Assembly: GCF_020524485.1 (NCBI RefSeq)
Contig: NZ_JAIVLF010000001.1
Location: 372,001 to 436,000 of the forward strand
Source of the DNA: Novosphingobium profundi
GTDB taxonomy: Bacteria; Pseudomonadota; Alphaproteobacteria; Sphingomonadales; Sphingomonadaceae
Reading direction: 5' to 3'
DNA: 64,000 nt
A model generated the notes under the pieces. That model searched no databases. It was not told where the DNA came from and saw only the letters and a list, made by a program, of their open reading frames with translations. Position 1 is the stretch's first letter. Each line of letters begins with the position of its first letter. Positions 53,226 to 62,359 of the stretch are shown here, one piece after another. The translations under genes were made by a program, and so were the position numbers.

Positions 53226-53933
53226 TTACGCGGCCTCCCTTTCGCGGGTCGTCACAAATTCGATCTTCTTGTCGTAGGGCGCGCCGAGCACGAGGCGCTG
53301 CACGTAGACGCCGGGCAGGTGGATGTGGTCGGGATCGAGCGAGCCGGTCGGGACGATCTCTTCCACTTCGACAACGCAGACCTTGCCGCAAGTAGCCGCG
53401 GGCACGTTGAAGTTGCGCGCGGTCTTGCGGAAGATCACGTTGCCGCTTTCGTCCGCCTTCCAGGCCTTGACCACGGCGAGATCGGCAAAGATGCCTTCCT
53501 CCAGGATGTATTCCTGCCCGCCGAATTCCTTGACTTCCTTGCCCTCGGCGACCTGCGTGCCGACGCCGGTCTTGGTGTAGAAGCCGGGGATCCCTGCGCC
53601 GCCGGCGCGCATGCGCTCGGCCAAGGTACCCTGGGGGCAGAACTCGACTTCCAGTTCGCCCGAGAGGAACTGGCGTTCGAACTCCTTGTTCTCGCCCACG
53701 TAGGACGAGATCATCTTCTTGACCTGCTTGGTGCGCAGCAGCTTGCCGATGCCTTCGTTGTCGATGCCCGCGTTGTTTGACGCGAAGGTGAGGTCCTTCA
53801 CGCCCGCATCGCGAATGGCGTCGAGCAGGCGCTCGGGGATGCCGCAAAGGCCGAAGCCGCCACTGGCGATCAGCATGCCGTCCGACAGCAGGCCATCAAG
53901 CGCGGCCTCCGCGCTGGGGTAGAGCTTTTTCAT
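53226..53933 (-). CDS. scoA: 3-oxoacid CoA-transferase subunit A
   Basis: The 235-residue alpha subunit has the CoA-binding pattern [15 protein letters not shown] and [20 protein letters not shown]. It forms an operon with scoB and is divergent from a LysR-family gene, whose product probably controls it. Used in ketone body or 3-oxoadipate-type catabolism; the gene order and sequence favour SCOT over PcaIJ, without certainty. Confidence 0.95.
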   Translation of the reverse strand: MKKLYPSAEAALDGLLSDGMLIASGGFGLCGIPERLLDAIRDAGVKDLTFASNNAGIDNEGIGKLLRTKQVKKMISSYVGENKEFERQFLSGELEVEFCPQGTLAERMRAGGAGIPGFYTKTGVGTQVAEGKEVKEFGGQEYILEEGIFADLAVVKAWKADESGNVIFRKTARNFNVPAATCGKVCVVEVEEIVPTGSLDPDHIHLPGVYVQRLVLGAPYDKKIEFVTTREREAA

Positions 53934-54026
53934 GGATTTCCTTCTCCAACTTCCGCGCGGGAGCCTACCGCGCCCTTCGCATCACAAATAGCGATTAATT
54001 TTTATGGATTATGATATGCATTGGTT

Positions 54027-54935
54027 ATGAAACGGATCGCGCTCTTTCACCTCGAAACGCTGATGTGGATCGATCGGCTGGGCACGTTCGCCGCGGCCGC
54101 CCAGCGTCTCAACACCACTCAGCCCGCGATCTCGGCGCGTGTGCGCGAGATCGAGGAGCAACTGGGCCTCTCGCTGTTCCAACGCGAGGGACGCCGGATG
54201 GTTCTCACCACGCGTGGCCGGCGCCTGATTCAGCAGTGCGAGCCCTTGTGCCACGATCTGGAAAAGGCTCTCCTCGAAGCCAGCGATTTTGCAGGGGCGG
54301 CCGGGGCGGTCCGGATCGGATCGGGCGAGATCGCGGCGGCGAGCTGCCTGCCCGCCTGGGTCCAGGCGATCGAGCGCGAACGCCCGGGCGTCACCATGGA
54401 GATCGAGCTCGACCTGACCGCCCGGCTCATGCAGCAGCTCCTGGGCGGCACGCGCGACATCGTGTTCCTGGCCGGGCCCGTTGCCAGCCCTGCTATCCGC
54501 ACCGCTCCGATCGGCTCGGTGGCGCTGGTCTGGGCCGCGAGCCCGGACGTGGCGCGCGCCGGGGCGCAGACGCCGGACCTGCCGATCTGGTCGCTGCCTG
54601 ACCACTCGCCCCTGCACCGCGTGACCCTGGCCACGCTCGAGGCGGCCGGGCGCACCCGTCCCACGCTCCACACCTGCAACAATGTGCGCATGCTGATCGA
54701 GATCGTCGCGCAGGGGAGGGGGGCGGCGGTTCTGCCCGAGACGATGATCCGCAGCCAGCTAGCCCGCGGAGAACTGGCCGAGTTCCTGCCGCGCCCGGAA
54801 CATGTCGTCCACTTCGAGGCGGCCGTGCGCGCGCAGGAGCGCGATCCCGTCATCCTCGACCTGTTTGCGCGTGCGGCCTCGCTGCGGATCGAGCCGGGCG
54901 CAGAAGGACGGCGTCCGGAAAGCGCGCGGACTTGA
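54027..54935 (+). CDS. LysR-family transcriptional regulator
   Basis: The 302-residue regulator has the N-terminal winged HTH (LGTFAAAAQRLNTTQPAISA, RVREIEEQLGLSLFQREG) and a periplasmic-binding-protein-like effector domain. The ATG at 54027 is preferred to GTG/ATG starts just upstream. It is divergent from scoAB with an AT-rich 93-base gap suitable for a LysR box, so it probably controls the CoA-transferase operon. Effector unknown. Confidence 0.93.
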   Translation: MKRIALFHLETLMWIDRLGTFAAAAQRLNTTQPAISARVREIEEQLGLSLFQREGRRMVLTTRGRRLIQQCEPLCHDLEKALLEASDFAGAAGAVRIGSGEIAAASCLPAWVQAIERERPGVTMEIELDLTARLMQQLLGGTRDIVFLAGPVASPAIRTAPIGSVALVWAASPDVARAGAQTPDLPIWSLPDHSPLHRVTLATLEAAGRTRPTLHTCNNVRMLIEIVAQGRGAAVLPETMIRSQLARGELAEFLPRPEHVVHFEAAVRAQERDPVILDLFARAASLRIEPGAEGRRPESART

Positions 54936-55039
54936 ACAGTTTCGCAATCGAACCTTGATTATCAAGACGATGTTTGATCTTCGTCATGGTGAAGAGGAAA
55001 CCTTGCCCTAGACTGGGCGGGCCAACGGGAGACCAGACT

Positions 55040-55822
55040 ATGCGCTCGATACTCGTCAATGCGGATCGCAAGCCGGGCAATGATGCCCGCATCGAAACCG
55101 CCCTTAACCTCGCCCGCAAGACGGGCGGCCATGTCACTGCGCTCGTCGACACCCCGGTCGCGCGCTATATCGCGATGGACCCGATGGGGGGCAGCTACGT
55201 GATCTCCGAGGCGCTCGACAAGGCGCGGGCCGAGGACGATGCTTCGGCGAGCGAGATCGAGACCAAGCTTTCGCGCAACGATGTCTCCTTCGATGTCCTG
55301 CGCAGCGAGGACGATCCGGTCAGCGCGCTGGGCAGCATTGCGCGCCTGTCGGACGTGACGATCCTTTCGCGTTCGGGCGGCCTGGCGGGTGAACTGGCGC
55401 TGGTGTCGGGGACCCCGGTCCTTGTCCTTGCCGACGACAAGCCGCTCGAATTCCCGATCCGTCGGGCCTGCATCGCCTGGGACGGTGGTGAACAGGCGGC
55501 CGCTGCGCTGCGGGCCTCGGTACCGCTTCTGGGGGACTGCCAGATGGTGAAGGTCGTGACGGTGGCCGAGAAGTCGGGAGGTTTTCCCGCTACCGACGCG
55601 CTGCGCTACCTCTCGCGCCACGGCATCCACGCCGAGCTCGAAGAGCACGAGCGTCGCGGGTCGACCGAGGAAACGCTGGCCGTCGCGGTCAACCAGGCCC
55701 ACGCCGAGCTGCTTGTCATGGGCGCCTACGGCAAGAGCCGCTTCCGTGAGTTCCTCTTCGGCGGGGTGACTGCCTACTTCCTCGACGAGGAAACCGCGCC
55801 GGCTCTGCTCCTGGCCCACTGA
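55040..55822 (+). CDS. Tandem universal stress protein
   Basis: From the ATG at 55040 (GGGAGA site) the 260-residue product holds two UspA folds. The first starts MRSILVNADRKPGNDARIET; the second ends with the ATP-binding pattern GAYGKSRFREFLFGGVTAYF (G-x2-G-x9-G). The upstream frame from 54974 is not supported. Such tandem proteins act in general stress resistance; a terminator follows. Confidence 0.9.
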   Translation: MRSILVNADRKPGNDARIETALNLARKTGGHVTALVDTPVARYIAMDPMGGSYVISEALDKARAEDDASASEIETKLSRNDVSFDVLRSEDDPVSALGSIARLSDVTILSRSGGLAGELALVSGTPVLVLADDKPLEFPIRRACIAWDGGEQAAAALRASVPLLGDCQMVKVVTVAEKSGGFPATDALRYLSRHGIHAELEEHERRGSTEETLAVAVNQAHAELLVMGAYGKSRFREFLFGGVTAYFLDEETAPALLLAH

Positions 55823-55863
55823 GCTTACGTCCGTTTCAACGCGGACCTGAAACTCGGACCAAG

Positions 55864-55897
55864 CGGCGCCATCCCGTGGGGGATCGGCGCCGTTTTT
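55864..55897 (+). terminator. Terminator after the universal stress protein gene
   Basis: Stem CGGCGCC-ATCCC paired with GGGAT-GGCGCCG (one bulged base), then GTTTTT, 40 bases after the stop. Confidence 0.85.
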
Positions 55898-56259
55898 GGT
55901 GCTGACCTACCTATGGCATCTGCGCGATTCTCGCTCCCACAAATGGTAGCGTTAGCACGACTGGATTGGTCATTTGTCATGGAAGCTCAATAATTTCCGC
56001 AGTGCAGCATAGCTCGTCCGGTGTGAGCATTTTGAGACATTCGGCGAGTTGTGAGTGAAGCAATATCATGAAGGTTGATTCAGGAATTGGAATGGCGGAT
56101 TTGCGTCCGGACATACCGCTAATTGCATCTGTTCATTGCGCGTATCGCAATTAACCTTGCTCCCTATGCATCGTGAGCGCGCTATTTCGCACTTGCACAA
56201 CACCCCGATTCGGGTCATAAGGAACGTGCCTTTCAGGCATCCTCTCCCAAAACTTCCAC
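55898..56259. other. Long intergenic region, possible small RNA
   Basis: Between the universal stress protein terminator and an orphan terminator at 56260 no protein gene is supported. The region is A/T-richer than coding DNA. Because a second strong plus-strand terminator closes it, a small RNA of roughly 100-250 bases starting within it is possible; no clear promoter was identified. Confidence 0.3.
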
Positions 56260-56290
56260 GACCCGGTCGGCAACGTCCGGGTCTTTTTTT
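56260..56290 (+). terminator. Orphan Rho-independent terminator
   Basis: Stem GACCCGG/CCGGGTC with a ten-base loop, followed by seven T. The nearest upstream plus-strand gene already has its own terminator 360 bases away. Confidence 0.8.
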
Positions 56291-56457
56291 GTCTGCTTAA
56301 CACGCGTGCTTTCGGGGCGATCAACCGGAGCTGTTGCTGGCCAACGGTTTGAAATCGCGTGGGCCCGTTCCTAATTCCTATCCGTGAAACACGTGAGGTC
56401 GCGTGCCTTGGCCGAAGTACAGGCGAGGCGCGCGGACCGTTCTTGGAAAGGACAGAC

Positions 56458-58770
56458 ATGGTCGACGCCGAATCAAGGGTCGAGGATCGCACGGTGCGGC
56501 TGCAGGTTGCGGCCGGACGTCAGGAAGAAAGCGGCCAGGGGATTGCCCGGCTCAGCCGCGAAGCGCTGTCCGCCATCGGAGCCATGGAGGGCGACGTTCT
56601 CGAAGTGACCGGAAAGTCGGTCACCGTCGCGCGCGCCGTGCTGGCCTTCCCGGAGGACGAAGGGCTCTCCGTCATACGTCTTGATGGCCTCCAGCGCGGC
56701 AACGCCGAAGTTGGCTCGGGCGATCATGTCACGGTGCGCAAGGCCGAATCGCGCCCCGCCCAGCGTGTCGTCTTCGCGCCCGCGCAGAAGGACATGCGCC
56801 TGCAGGGCCCCTCCATCGCGCTCAAGCGCAACTTCTTCCAACGCCCGATGGTGCAGGGCGATCTTGTCGCCACTGCGGGGCAGCAGCAGGTGGCGGACAT
56901 TCCCCCGCAGCTGCGGCGTATGTTCAACGCGCCCGCCTATTCGCTGACCCAGATCCGTCTCAACGTCGTCTCGACCACCCCGCGCGGGATCGTCCACATC
57001 GACGAGAACACCGAGGTCGAGCTGCGCGAAACCTTCGAGGAAGCGCACGAGCCGCGCGGCGATGTCAATTACGACGATGTCGGCGGGATGGAGGACACCA
57101 TCCGCCAGCTGCGCGAGATGGTCGAACTGCCGTTGCGTTACCCCGAGCTCTTCACCCGTCTCGGTGTCGCCCCGCCCAAGGGCGTGCTGCTGCACGGACC
57201 TCCAGGGACCGGCAAGACCCGTCTTGCCCAGGCGGTCGCCAACGAAAGCGAGGCCAACTTCTTCTCGATCAATGGCCCAGAGATCATGGGATCGGGTTAT
57301 GGCGACAGCGAAAAGGCGCTGCGCGAGGTCTTCGAGGAGGCCACCAAGGCCGCGCCCGCGATCGTCTTCATCGACGAGATCGACTCGATCGCCCCCAAGC
57401 GCGACCAGGTCCACGGCGAGGCGGAGAAGCGCCTTGTCGCGCAGCTGCTTACGCTCATGGATGGCCTCAACAGCCGCGCCCATGTGGTCGTGATCGCGGC
57501 GACCAACCGCCCCGATGCCATCGATGAGGCGCTGCGCCGTCCCGGCCGCTTCGACCGTGAGATCGTGATCGGCGTGCCCGATGAACGGGGGCGCCGCGAA
57601 ATCCTCACCATCCACACCCGCGGTATGCCGCTGGGCAAGGAAGTGAGCCTCAAGGAACTGGCGCGCACCACGCACGGCTTTGTCGGCGCCGATCTCGCCG
57701 CGCTCACCCGCGAAGCCGCGATCGAGGCGGTGCGCCGGATCATGCCGAAGCTGGACCTGGAAGCCCGCGCCATTCCGCCTGAAGTGCTCGAAAACCTGTC
57801 GGTCGAGCGTGACGACTTCATTGCGGCGCTCAAACGCGTGCAGCCTTCGGCCATGCGCGAGGTCATGGTGCAGGTCCCCAACATCGGCTGGGACGACATC
57901 GGTGGGCTCGACGCTGCGCAGACGCGCCTCAAGGAAGGGATCGAGCTGCCGCTCAAGAACCCGGCCGCCTTCCACAAGCTGGGTATCCGCTCGGCCAAGG
58001 GGTTCCTGCTCTATGGCCCTCCGGGCACGGGCAAGACGCTGCTGGCCAAGGCGGTGGCCAAGGAGGCCGAGGCCAACTTCATCTCGATCAAGTCCTCCGA
58101 CCTGCTCTCCAAGTGGTACGGTGAGAGCGAGCAACAGATCGCCCGCCTCTTTGCCCGCGCGCGTCAGGTGGCCCCGTGCGTCATCTTCATCGACGAGATC
58201 GACAGCCTCGTGCCGGCGCGCGGCATGGGCGGCGGGCTTGGCGAGCCGCAGGTAACCGCGCGTGTGGTCAATACGATCCTTGCCGAAATGGACGGCATGG
58301 AGGAACTGCAGTCGGTGGTCCTGGTGGGGGCTACCAACCGCCCTGGCCTTGTCGACCCGGCGCTGCTGCGCCCCGGCCGCTTCGACGAGCTGGTCTACGT
58401 CGGCACGCCCGATACAGCAGGCCGCGCGCATATCCTGGGCATCCACACCGAGGCCATGCCATTGGCCGAGGACGTGTCGCTCGACGCCATTGCCGAGCGG
58501 ACCGAGCGCTACACTGGCGCGGACCTGGAGGATGTGGTGCGCCGCGCAGGCCTCCTCGCCATTCGGCGCGAAGGCGCCCAGGTCGACAAGGTCACCATGG
58601 CCGATTTCGAGAACGCCCTTGAAGACAGCCGCGCCTCGGTCTCGGCCGAGATGGAGGAGGAGTATGCCAAGATGCAGAGCGAGCTGAAGAAGCGCGCGAT
58701 GGAGGTGGCGCCGCTCGGCTTCATTGCGCCGGGCATGGTCGAGTCTACGCGGGAATTGAAGCACGGGTAG
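56458..58770 (+). CDS. CDC48/VCP-like double AAA+ ATPase
   Basis: The 770-residue protein is built like archaeal VAT and eukaryotic p97: an N-terminal substrate-binding domain (residues 1 to about 200) followed by two AAA modules. D1 Walker A is GPPGTGKT at 247-254 with [15 protein letters not shown]2 Walker A is GPPGTGKT at 520-527 with [13 protein letters not shown], each followed by SRH arginines. The ATG at 56458 follows GGAAAGGA. It is a protein unfoldase/remodeller. It lies alone behind an orphan terminator and in front of repeat copy G. Partners are not visible. Confidence 0.95.
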   Translation: MVDAESRVEDRTVRLQVAAGRQEESGQGIARLSREALSAIGAMEGDVLEVTGKSVTVARAVLAFPEDEGLSVIRLDGLQRGNAEVGSGDHVTVRKAESRPAQRVVFAPAQKDMRLQGPSIALKRNFFQRPMVQGDLVATAGQQQVADIPPQLRRMFNAPAYSLTQIRLNVVSTTPRGIVHIDENTEVELRETFEEAHEPRGDVNYDDVGGMEDTIRQLREMVELPLRYPELFTRLGVAPPKGVLLHGPPGTGKTRLAQAVANESEANFFSINGPEIMGSGYGDSEKALREVFEEATKAAPAIVFIDEIDSIAPKRDQVHGEAEKRLVAQLLTLMDGLNSRAHVVVIAATNRPDAIDEALRRPGRFDREIVIGVPDERGRREILTIHTRGMPLGKEVSLKELARTTHGFVGADLAALTREAAIEAVRRIMPKLDLEARAIPPEVLENLSVERDDFIAALKRVQPSAMREVMVQVPNIGWDDIGGLDAAQTRLKEGIELPLKNPAAFHKLGIRSAKGFLLYGPPGTGKTLLAKAVAKEAEANFISIKSSDLLSKWYGESEQQIARLFARARQVAPCVIFIDEIDSLVPARGMGGGLGEPQVTARVVNTILAEMDGMEELQSVVLVGATNRPGLVDPALLRPGRFDELVYVGTPDTAGRAHILGIHTEAMPLAEDVSLDAIAERTERYTGADLEDVVRRAGLLAIRREGAQVDKVTMADFENALEDSRASVSAEMEEEYAKMQSELKKRAMEVAPLGFIAPGMVESTRELKHG

Positions 58771-58782
58771 AAAAGGGCTTTG

Positions 58783-58894
58783 CCGAGGGCCATCGCCCTC
58801 GGGCTCCCCGAACTGTCGACCTCATCTTTCGCGCGCCACCTTGGCTGGGAAAGGTGAGGTCGCCCATTCTGGGGTCAAGGGGCATGGCCCCTTG
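58783..58894 (+). repeat. Dispersed hairpin-ended intergenic repeat, copy G
   Basis: The left hairpin CCGAGGGC-CATC-GCCCTCGG is perfect; the right one has lost two bases of the loop/stem junction (CAAGGGGC-ATG-GCCCCTTG), explaining the 112-bp length. It lies 12 bases after the CDC48 stop, between converging genes. Confidence 0.92.
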
Positions 58895-58906
58895 AATCGT
58901 ATGGAG

Positions 58907-59692
58907 TTACGGACAGTCCGGCGTGATCTGGTAGAGCGTATCCCAGTTCTTGCCCGTCACGAAGATGCGGTCCTTCTTCGCGTCCCAGGCGATACCGTTG
59001 AGGACATCGTCGGCGGTGCGTGCGCCGCTCTTCGCGGTAAGGCCGGAGAGGTCCACCCAACTTTTCACGACGCCTGATTCAGGATCGATGCGGGCGATCC
59101 GCTCGGACATCCAGACGTTTGCCCAGATCTCTCCGTCGATCCATTCCAGCTCGTTGAGCCGCGCGACCGGGCGTCCTTCGTCGGTCACCTCGAGCGTGCC
59201 GGTCGACGCGAAGGTTTCCGGATCGCGCAAGGTGAGGCGGCTTGATCCGTCGCTTTGGTAGATCGTGTCTTCGTGGATGGTCAGGCCCCAGCCTTCGCCC
59301 GTGACGGGGAAGAGCTTGATGGGCTTGAGCGTCGTGCGATCCCAGCGGTAGGCCATCCCGTCACGCCAGGTCAGGCTGATGACCTGGTCGCCCCAGGCCA
59401 CGCTTCCTTCGCCAAAGAAGGTCGGGTCGAGCGCGCCTTCGACGAGCGGCGTCGTGCTTTGCAAGGTGCGCTTGAAAACGCGCGACTGACCTTTGCGCCC
59501 AGTGCTTTCGTAGAGGACGCCGTCGGCGAAGAAGAGCCCTTGCGTGAAGGCTTCGGGATCGTGGGGGAAGCTCTCCTCGATCGTGAAGCCGCAGACAGGG
59601 GCGGGAGCCGCCTCGGCGCCGCAGCCGCTTGCGAGCGGAAGGAGGGCAAGGGCGAGAAGGATGGCCCTGGGGGCACGCGGGGAACGGGACAT
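58907..59692 (-). CDS. Glutaminyl-peptide cyclotransferase (plant/bacterial type)
   Basis: The 261-residue lipoprotein-like protein has an N-terminal signal with LASGC lipobox (residue 24) and a five-bladed propeller typical of glutamine cyclotransferases, with signatures FTQGLFFADGVLYESTG, LNELEWIDGEIWANVW and VLNGIAWD. It would convert N-terminal Gln to pyroglutamate on exported peptides. It converges with the CDC48 gene. Confidence 0.93.
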   Translation of the reverse strand: MSRSPRAPRAILLALALLPLASGCGAEAAPAPVCGFTIEESFPHDPEAFTQGLFFADGVLYESTGRKGQSRVFKRTLQSTTPLVEGALDPTFFGEGSVAWGDQVISLTWRDGMAYRWDRTTLKPIKLFPVTGEGWGLTIHEDTIYQSDGSSRLTLRDPETFASTGTLEVTDEGRPVARLNELEWIDGEIWANVWMSERIARIDPESGVVKSWVDLSGLTAKSGARTADDVLNGIAWDAKKDRIFVTGKNWDTLYQITPDCP

Positions 59693-59740
59693 GATGCTGT
59701 GCTGCCTAACCCCTTGACCTTGCGCAAGGCTGAATTGCGA

Positions 59741-61075
59741 TCAGCCTTTGATCGCCAGTTCGAGCGCGCGTGTGAACAAGGCCTGGAAGCGCGCTTCGTC
59801 CACGCCCGCGCGCGGATCGTTGAGGCTGGCGGTCACCACCACCCAGCGCCCGCTCCGATCTTTAAGAAGGACGGTCATGTTGAGGACGCCAGGTTCCGAT
59901 CCGCCCTTGAAGCCCGCGTAGGACACCTCTCCTGTCAGGCCTGCTGCAGGGCCTGGATTGAGCGCGAGGATGCGCAGCGCCTCCTGGCCGTTCACGGTGT
60001 CCTTGCGGCCCTGAAACCAGCGCATCGCGCGCGCGAGGTCCGCGGGCGAGGCGAACCATTCCAGGCGCTCGATCATCACGGGGGTTCCGTCGGCAAAGAG
60101 ATTGCCCACCGCGCGGCCCGGCACATCGGCCATCTCGCCCGCCAGCATGGCGCGCCGTCCGTCCGTGTCCTGCGCCAGGTAGCGGTGGCCCAGGGCACCT
60201 CCATCTACGCCTTTCAGCTTGAAGGCCTCCATCGTCGAGAGGAAGGGCATGTTGCGCGCGCCATGGGTGAACCCGATGCGGGCCTGCATGGCCTCGATGC
60301 GGGTGCGGCCAAGTTCGTTAAGGAGCACGTCGGTTGCGGAATTGTCGCTCACCCGGATCATCTCCTCGGCGAGCCGGCGCAGCGGGACCTGAGTGCCCGG
60401 CGGCAAGGCGCGAAAGGCTCCTGCGGGAAGTTCGGTGCCGTCGAGGGTGACCGTGTCGGTCCACTCGCGCAGGCCATCGTCGATCTCGCGCACCAGTTCG
60501 GCGAGGATCACCAGCTTGAAGGCCGAGCCAATGGCGAGCGGGCGCTCGCCGCGCAGCGCGACGGCGGGGCTGTCCTCGTCCAGATCCTGGACGAGGAAGC
60601 CTGCCTTGCCGGGTGCGGCGGCAAAGGCCGCGGCCACATCGTCAAGGCTGGCAAGCTCGGCAATGTTGGTGGGCATGATGCCGGTCACCCGCAAGCCCGT
60701 GACCTGCCCCGGGGCCTGGGGGGAAAGCGCGATCCAGGCCCGCGCCGTCCCCTTTTCAAAGGTGAGGCGCAAGGTGGCCTCGTGCTCGCCGAGCGGTGTC
60801 AGGCTTTCGACACCTGTCGCCGTGCCAAGCTGGCGTTGGAGCGAGGCGATGAGGGCCTGCATCTGCGCGTCGGGCACGGCCTTGCGAAAGGAGGCGGCGA
60901 AGGTCGCGGCGGGATCACCCCCGCCGTTCAGAATGATGAGGATTTCCGCGCTGCGCTCGCGCAGTTCCTGCGAGACCGGAACATCGTCCGCGGCGCTGGT
61001 CACATTGAGCGGGGCGCTCACCATAAGGGCGAGACCCGCTGCGGCCCGCAAGGCCTTTCGTGCCATTTGCCACAT
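59741..61075 (-). CDS. Exported serine hydrolase, beta-lactamase fold
   Basis: The product has a signal peptide, a 130-residue N-terminal domain, and a class A-like hydrolase domain with SAFK (S-x2-K), SDN in IRVSDNSATDVLLNELG, and KGG in place of KTG (YAGFKGGSEPGVLN). No clear Glu166-type loop is visible. The fold is usual for penicillin-recognising hydrolases of unknown physiological substrate. Starts at 61096, 61075 and 61066 are possible; 61075 is chosen for its position before the basic signal segment. Its coding neighbour is an MscS channel. Confidence 0.85.
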   Translation of the reverse strand: MWQMARKALRAAAGLALMVSAPLNVTSAADDVPVSQELRERSAEILIILNGGGDPAATFAASFRKAVPDAQMQALIASLQRQLGTATGVESLTPLGEHEATLRLTFEKGTARAWIALSPQAPGQVTGLRVTGIMPTNIAELASLDDVAAAFAAAPGKAGFLVQDLDEDSPAVALRGERPLAIGSAFKLVILAELVREIDDGLREWTDTVTLDGTELPAGAFRALPPGTQVPLRRLAEEMIRVSDNSATDVLLNELGRTRIEAMQARIGFTHGARNMPFLSTMEAFKLKGVDGGALGHRYLAQDTDGRRAMLAGEMADVPGRAVGNLFADGTPVMIERLEWFASPADLARAMRWFQGRKDTVNGQEALRILALNPGPAAGLTGEVSYAGFKGGSEPGVLNMTVLLKDRSGRWVVVTASLNDPRAGVDEARFQALFTRALELAIKG

Positions 61076-61144
61076 TGCCGCTCCCCTTTCGCGCACGGGA
61101 CAGCATGCCGGGAACGTGGCTATCTGGCAAATAGGGGGAAGACC

Positions 61145-62272
61145 CTATTGTGCGGCCATCTGCGCCATGGCCTCGCCCGAGGGCGCGCCGAGCGGGGTCG
61201 TCTCGACCGGCCCGACGGGCAGCAGGCGGCCCCGCACGATGGCTTCGGGCATCTCGGCGGCGAGCCACTGGATCAGGGCCTCGCGCACATCGCAGCGCAA
61301 GTCGAACAGGGTGGGGCTGTCCTTGGCTGTGACCAGGAAGCGCACCTCGATGGCATCGCGGGTCAGCTCGGTGATCTGCATATGGCGCACCCGGCCGTCC
61401 CAGCGCTCGTTCGCCGCGACGATCTCCATGAATTTCTCCCGGATCGGATCGAGCCGGGTCGCAGGGTCGACGTAAAGCAGGATCGTACCCATCAGCTGCG
61501 AGGTGGTCTTGGTCCAGTTCTGGAAGATCTCCTCCAGGAACTTGTTGGTCGGGACCACCAGACGCCGCTCGTCCCAGACCTTGACGACGACGTAGGTGGT
61601 CTTGATTTCCTCGATCCAGCCCCATTCGCCGCCCACGATCACGGCGTCGCCAATCACGACGGGCTCGGTCAGCGCCATCTGGAAGCCGGAAATCAGCGCT
61701 TTCAGGGCTGGCTGCGCGGCGGCGCCAACGGCAAGGGCGGCAAGACCGGCCGAGGCCATCAGGGTTACGCCGATATCGCGCACGCCGGGAATGGAGAGGA
61801 GCATCAGTCCGATGGTCAGGAACACGATCACGAACGTCGCGATGCGTCCGAAGATGGTGAGGCGCGTGCGGCGGCGGCGGTTGCGGCGGTTGTCCGCCAT
61901 CGAGATGTCCGCGCGCAGCACCATCGCCTCGACGAAGGCGTTGAGGATCGCCAGCGCCATCCAGCCCACCATGAGTGGCATGACCAGCCCGCCGATCCGC
62001 TCCCACATGGCTTCGAGCGCGGGCGTCTCACGGGCGGCGAGGACAAGCGCGAGGGAGACCAGCGCCCATCGGCTGGGCCGGGCGAGGCGTTTGACCACCA
62101 GGTTGTCCGAATCGCTCTCACTCGCCTTGGCGAAGCGCCGGAGCAGCCGGAACAGAAGGGCATGGACGAAGAGCGCAACCGCAACCGCGAAAACGGCCAC
62201 GATGACAGCGACGATCGTTTGTTGCAGCCAATTCGGCAGCTCACCGATCAGGTCCTGGAGCAAGTCGGTCAT
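61145..62272 (-). CDS. MscS-family mechanosensitive ion channel
   Basis: The 375-residue protein has several N-terminal membrane helices, the pore-lining helix rich in Gly/Ala (VTLMASAGLAALAVGAAAQP followed by ALKALISGFQ), and the cytosolic beta and alpha/beta domain (VVGDAVIVGGEWGWIEEI-type segment, then WDERRLVVPTNKFLEEIFQNW). It should release solutes upon osmotic downshock. Length is that of the small MscS class with an extended N-terminus. Confidence 0.93.
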   Translation of the reverse strand: MTDLLQDLIGELPNWLQQTIVAVIVAVFAVAVALFVHALLFRLLRRFAKASESDSDNLVVKRLARPSRWALVSLALVLAARETPALEAMWERIGGLVMPLMVGWMALAILNAFVEAMVLRADISMADNRRNRRRRTRLTIFGRIATFVIVFLTIGLMLLSIPGVRDIGVTLMASAGLAALAVGAAAQPALKALISGFQMALTEPVVIGDAVIVGGEWGWIEEIKTTYVVVKVWDERRLVVPTNKFLEEIFQNWTKTTSQLMGTILLYVDPATRLDPIREKFMEIVAANERWDGRVRHMQITELTRDAIEVRFLVTAKDSPTLFDLRCDVREALIQWLAAEMPEAIVRGRLLPVGPVETTPLGAPSGEAMAQMAAQ

Positions 62273-62359
62273 GGAGAAGAAACTATGCTGCAGCGCAGCG
62301 GTTGCAAGCGCGAAGGGGCTCCTGGATGAAATCCGCCCCTGCGCGCTTGCATTATCGTC

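Noticed and set aside
59255..62329. A 1024-codon plus-strand open frame
   Set aside because: It runs opposite to three well-supported minus-strand genes (glutamine cyclotransferase, serine hydrolase, MscS).
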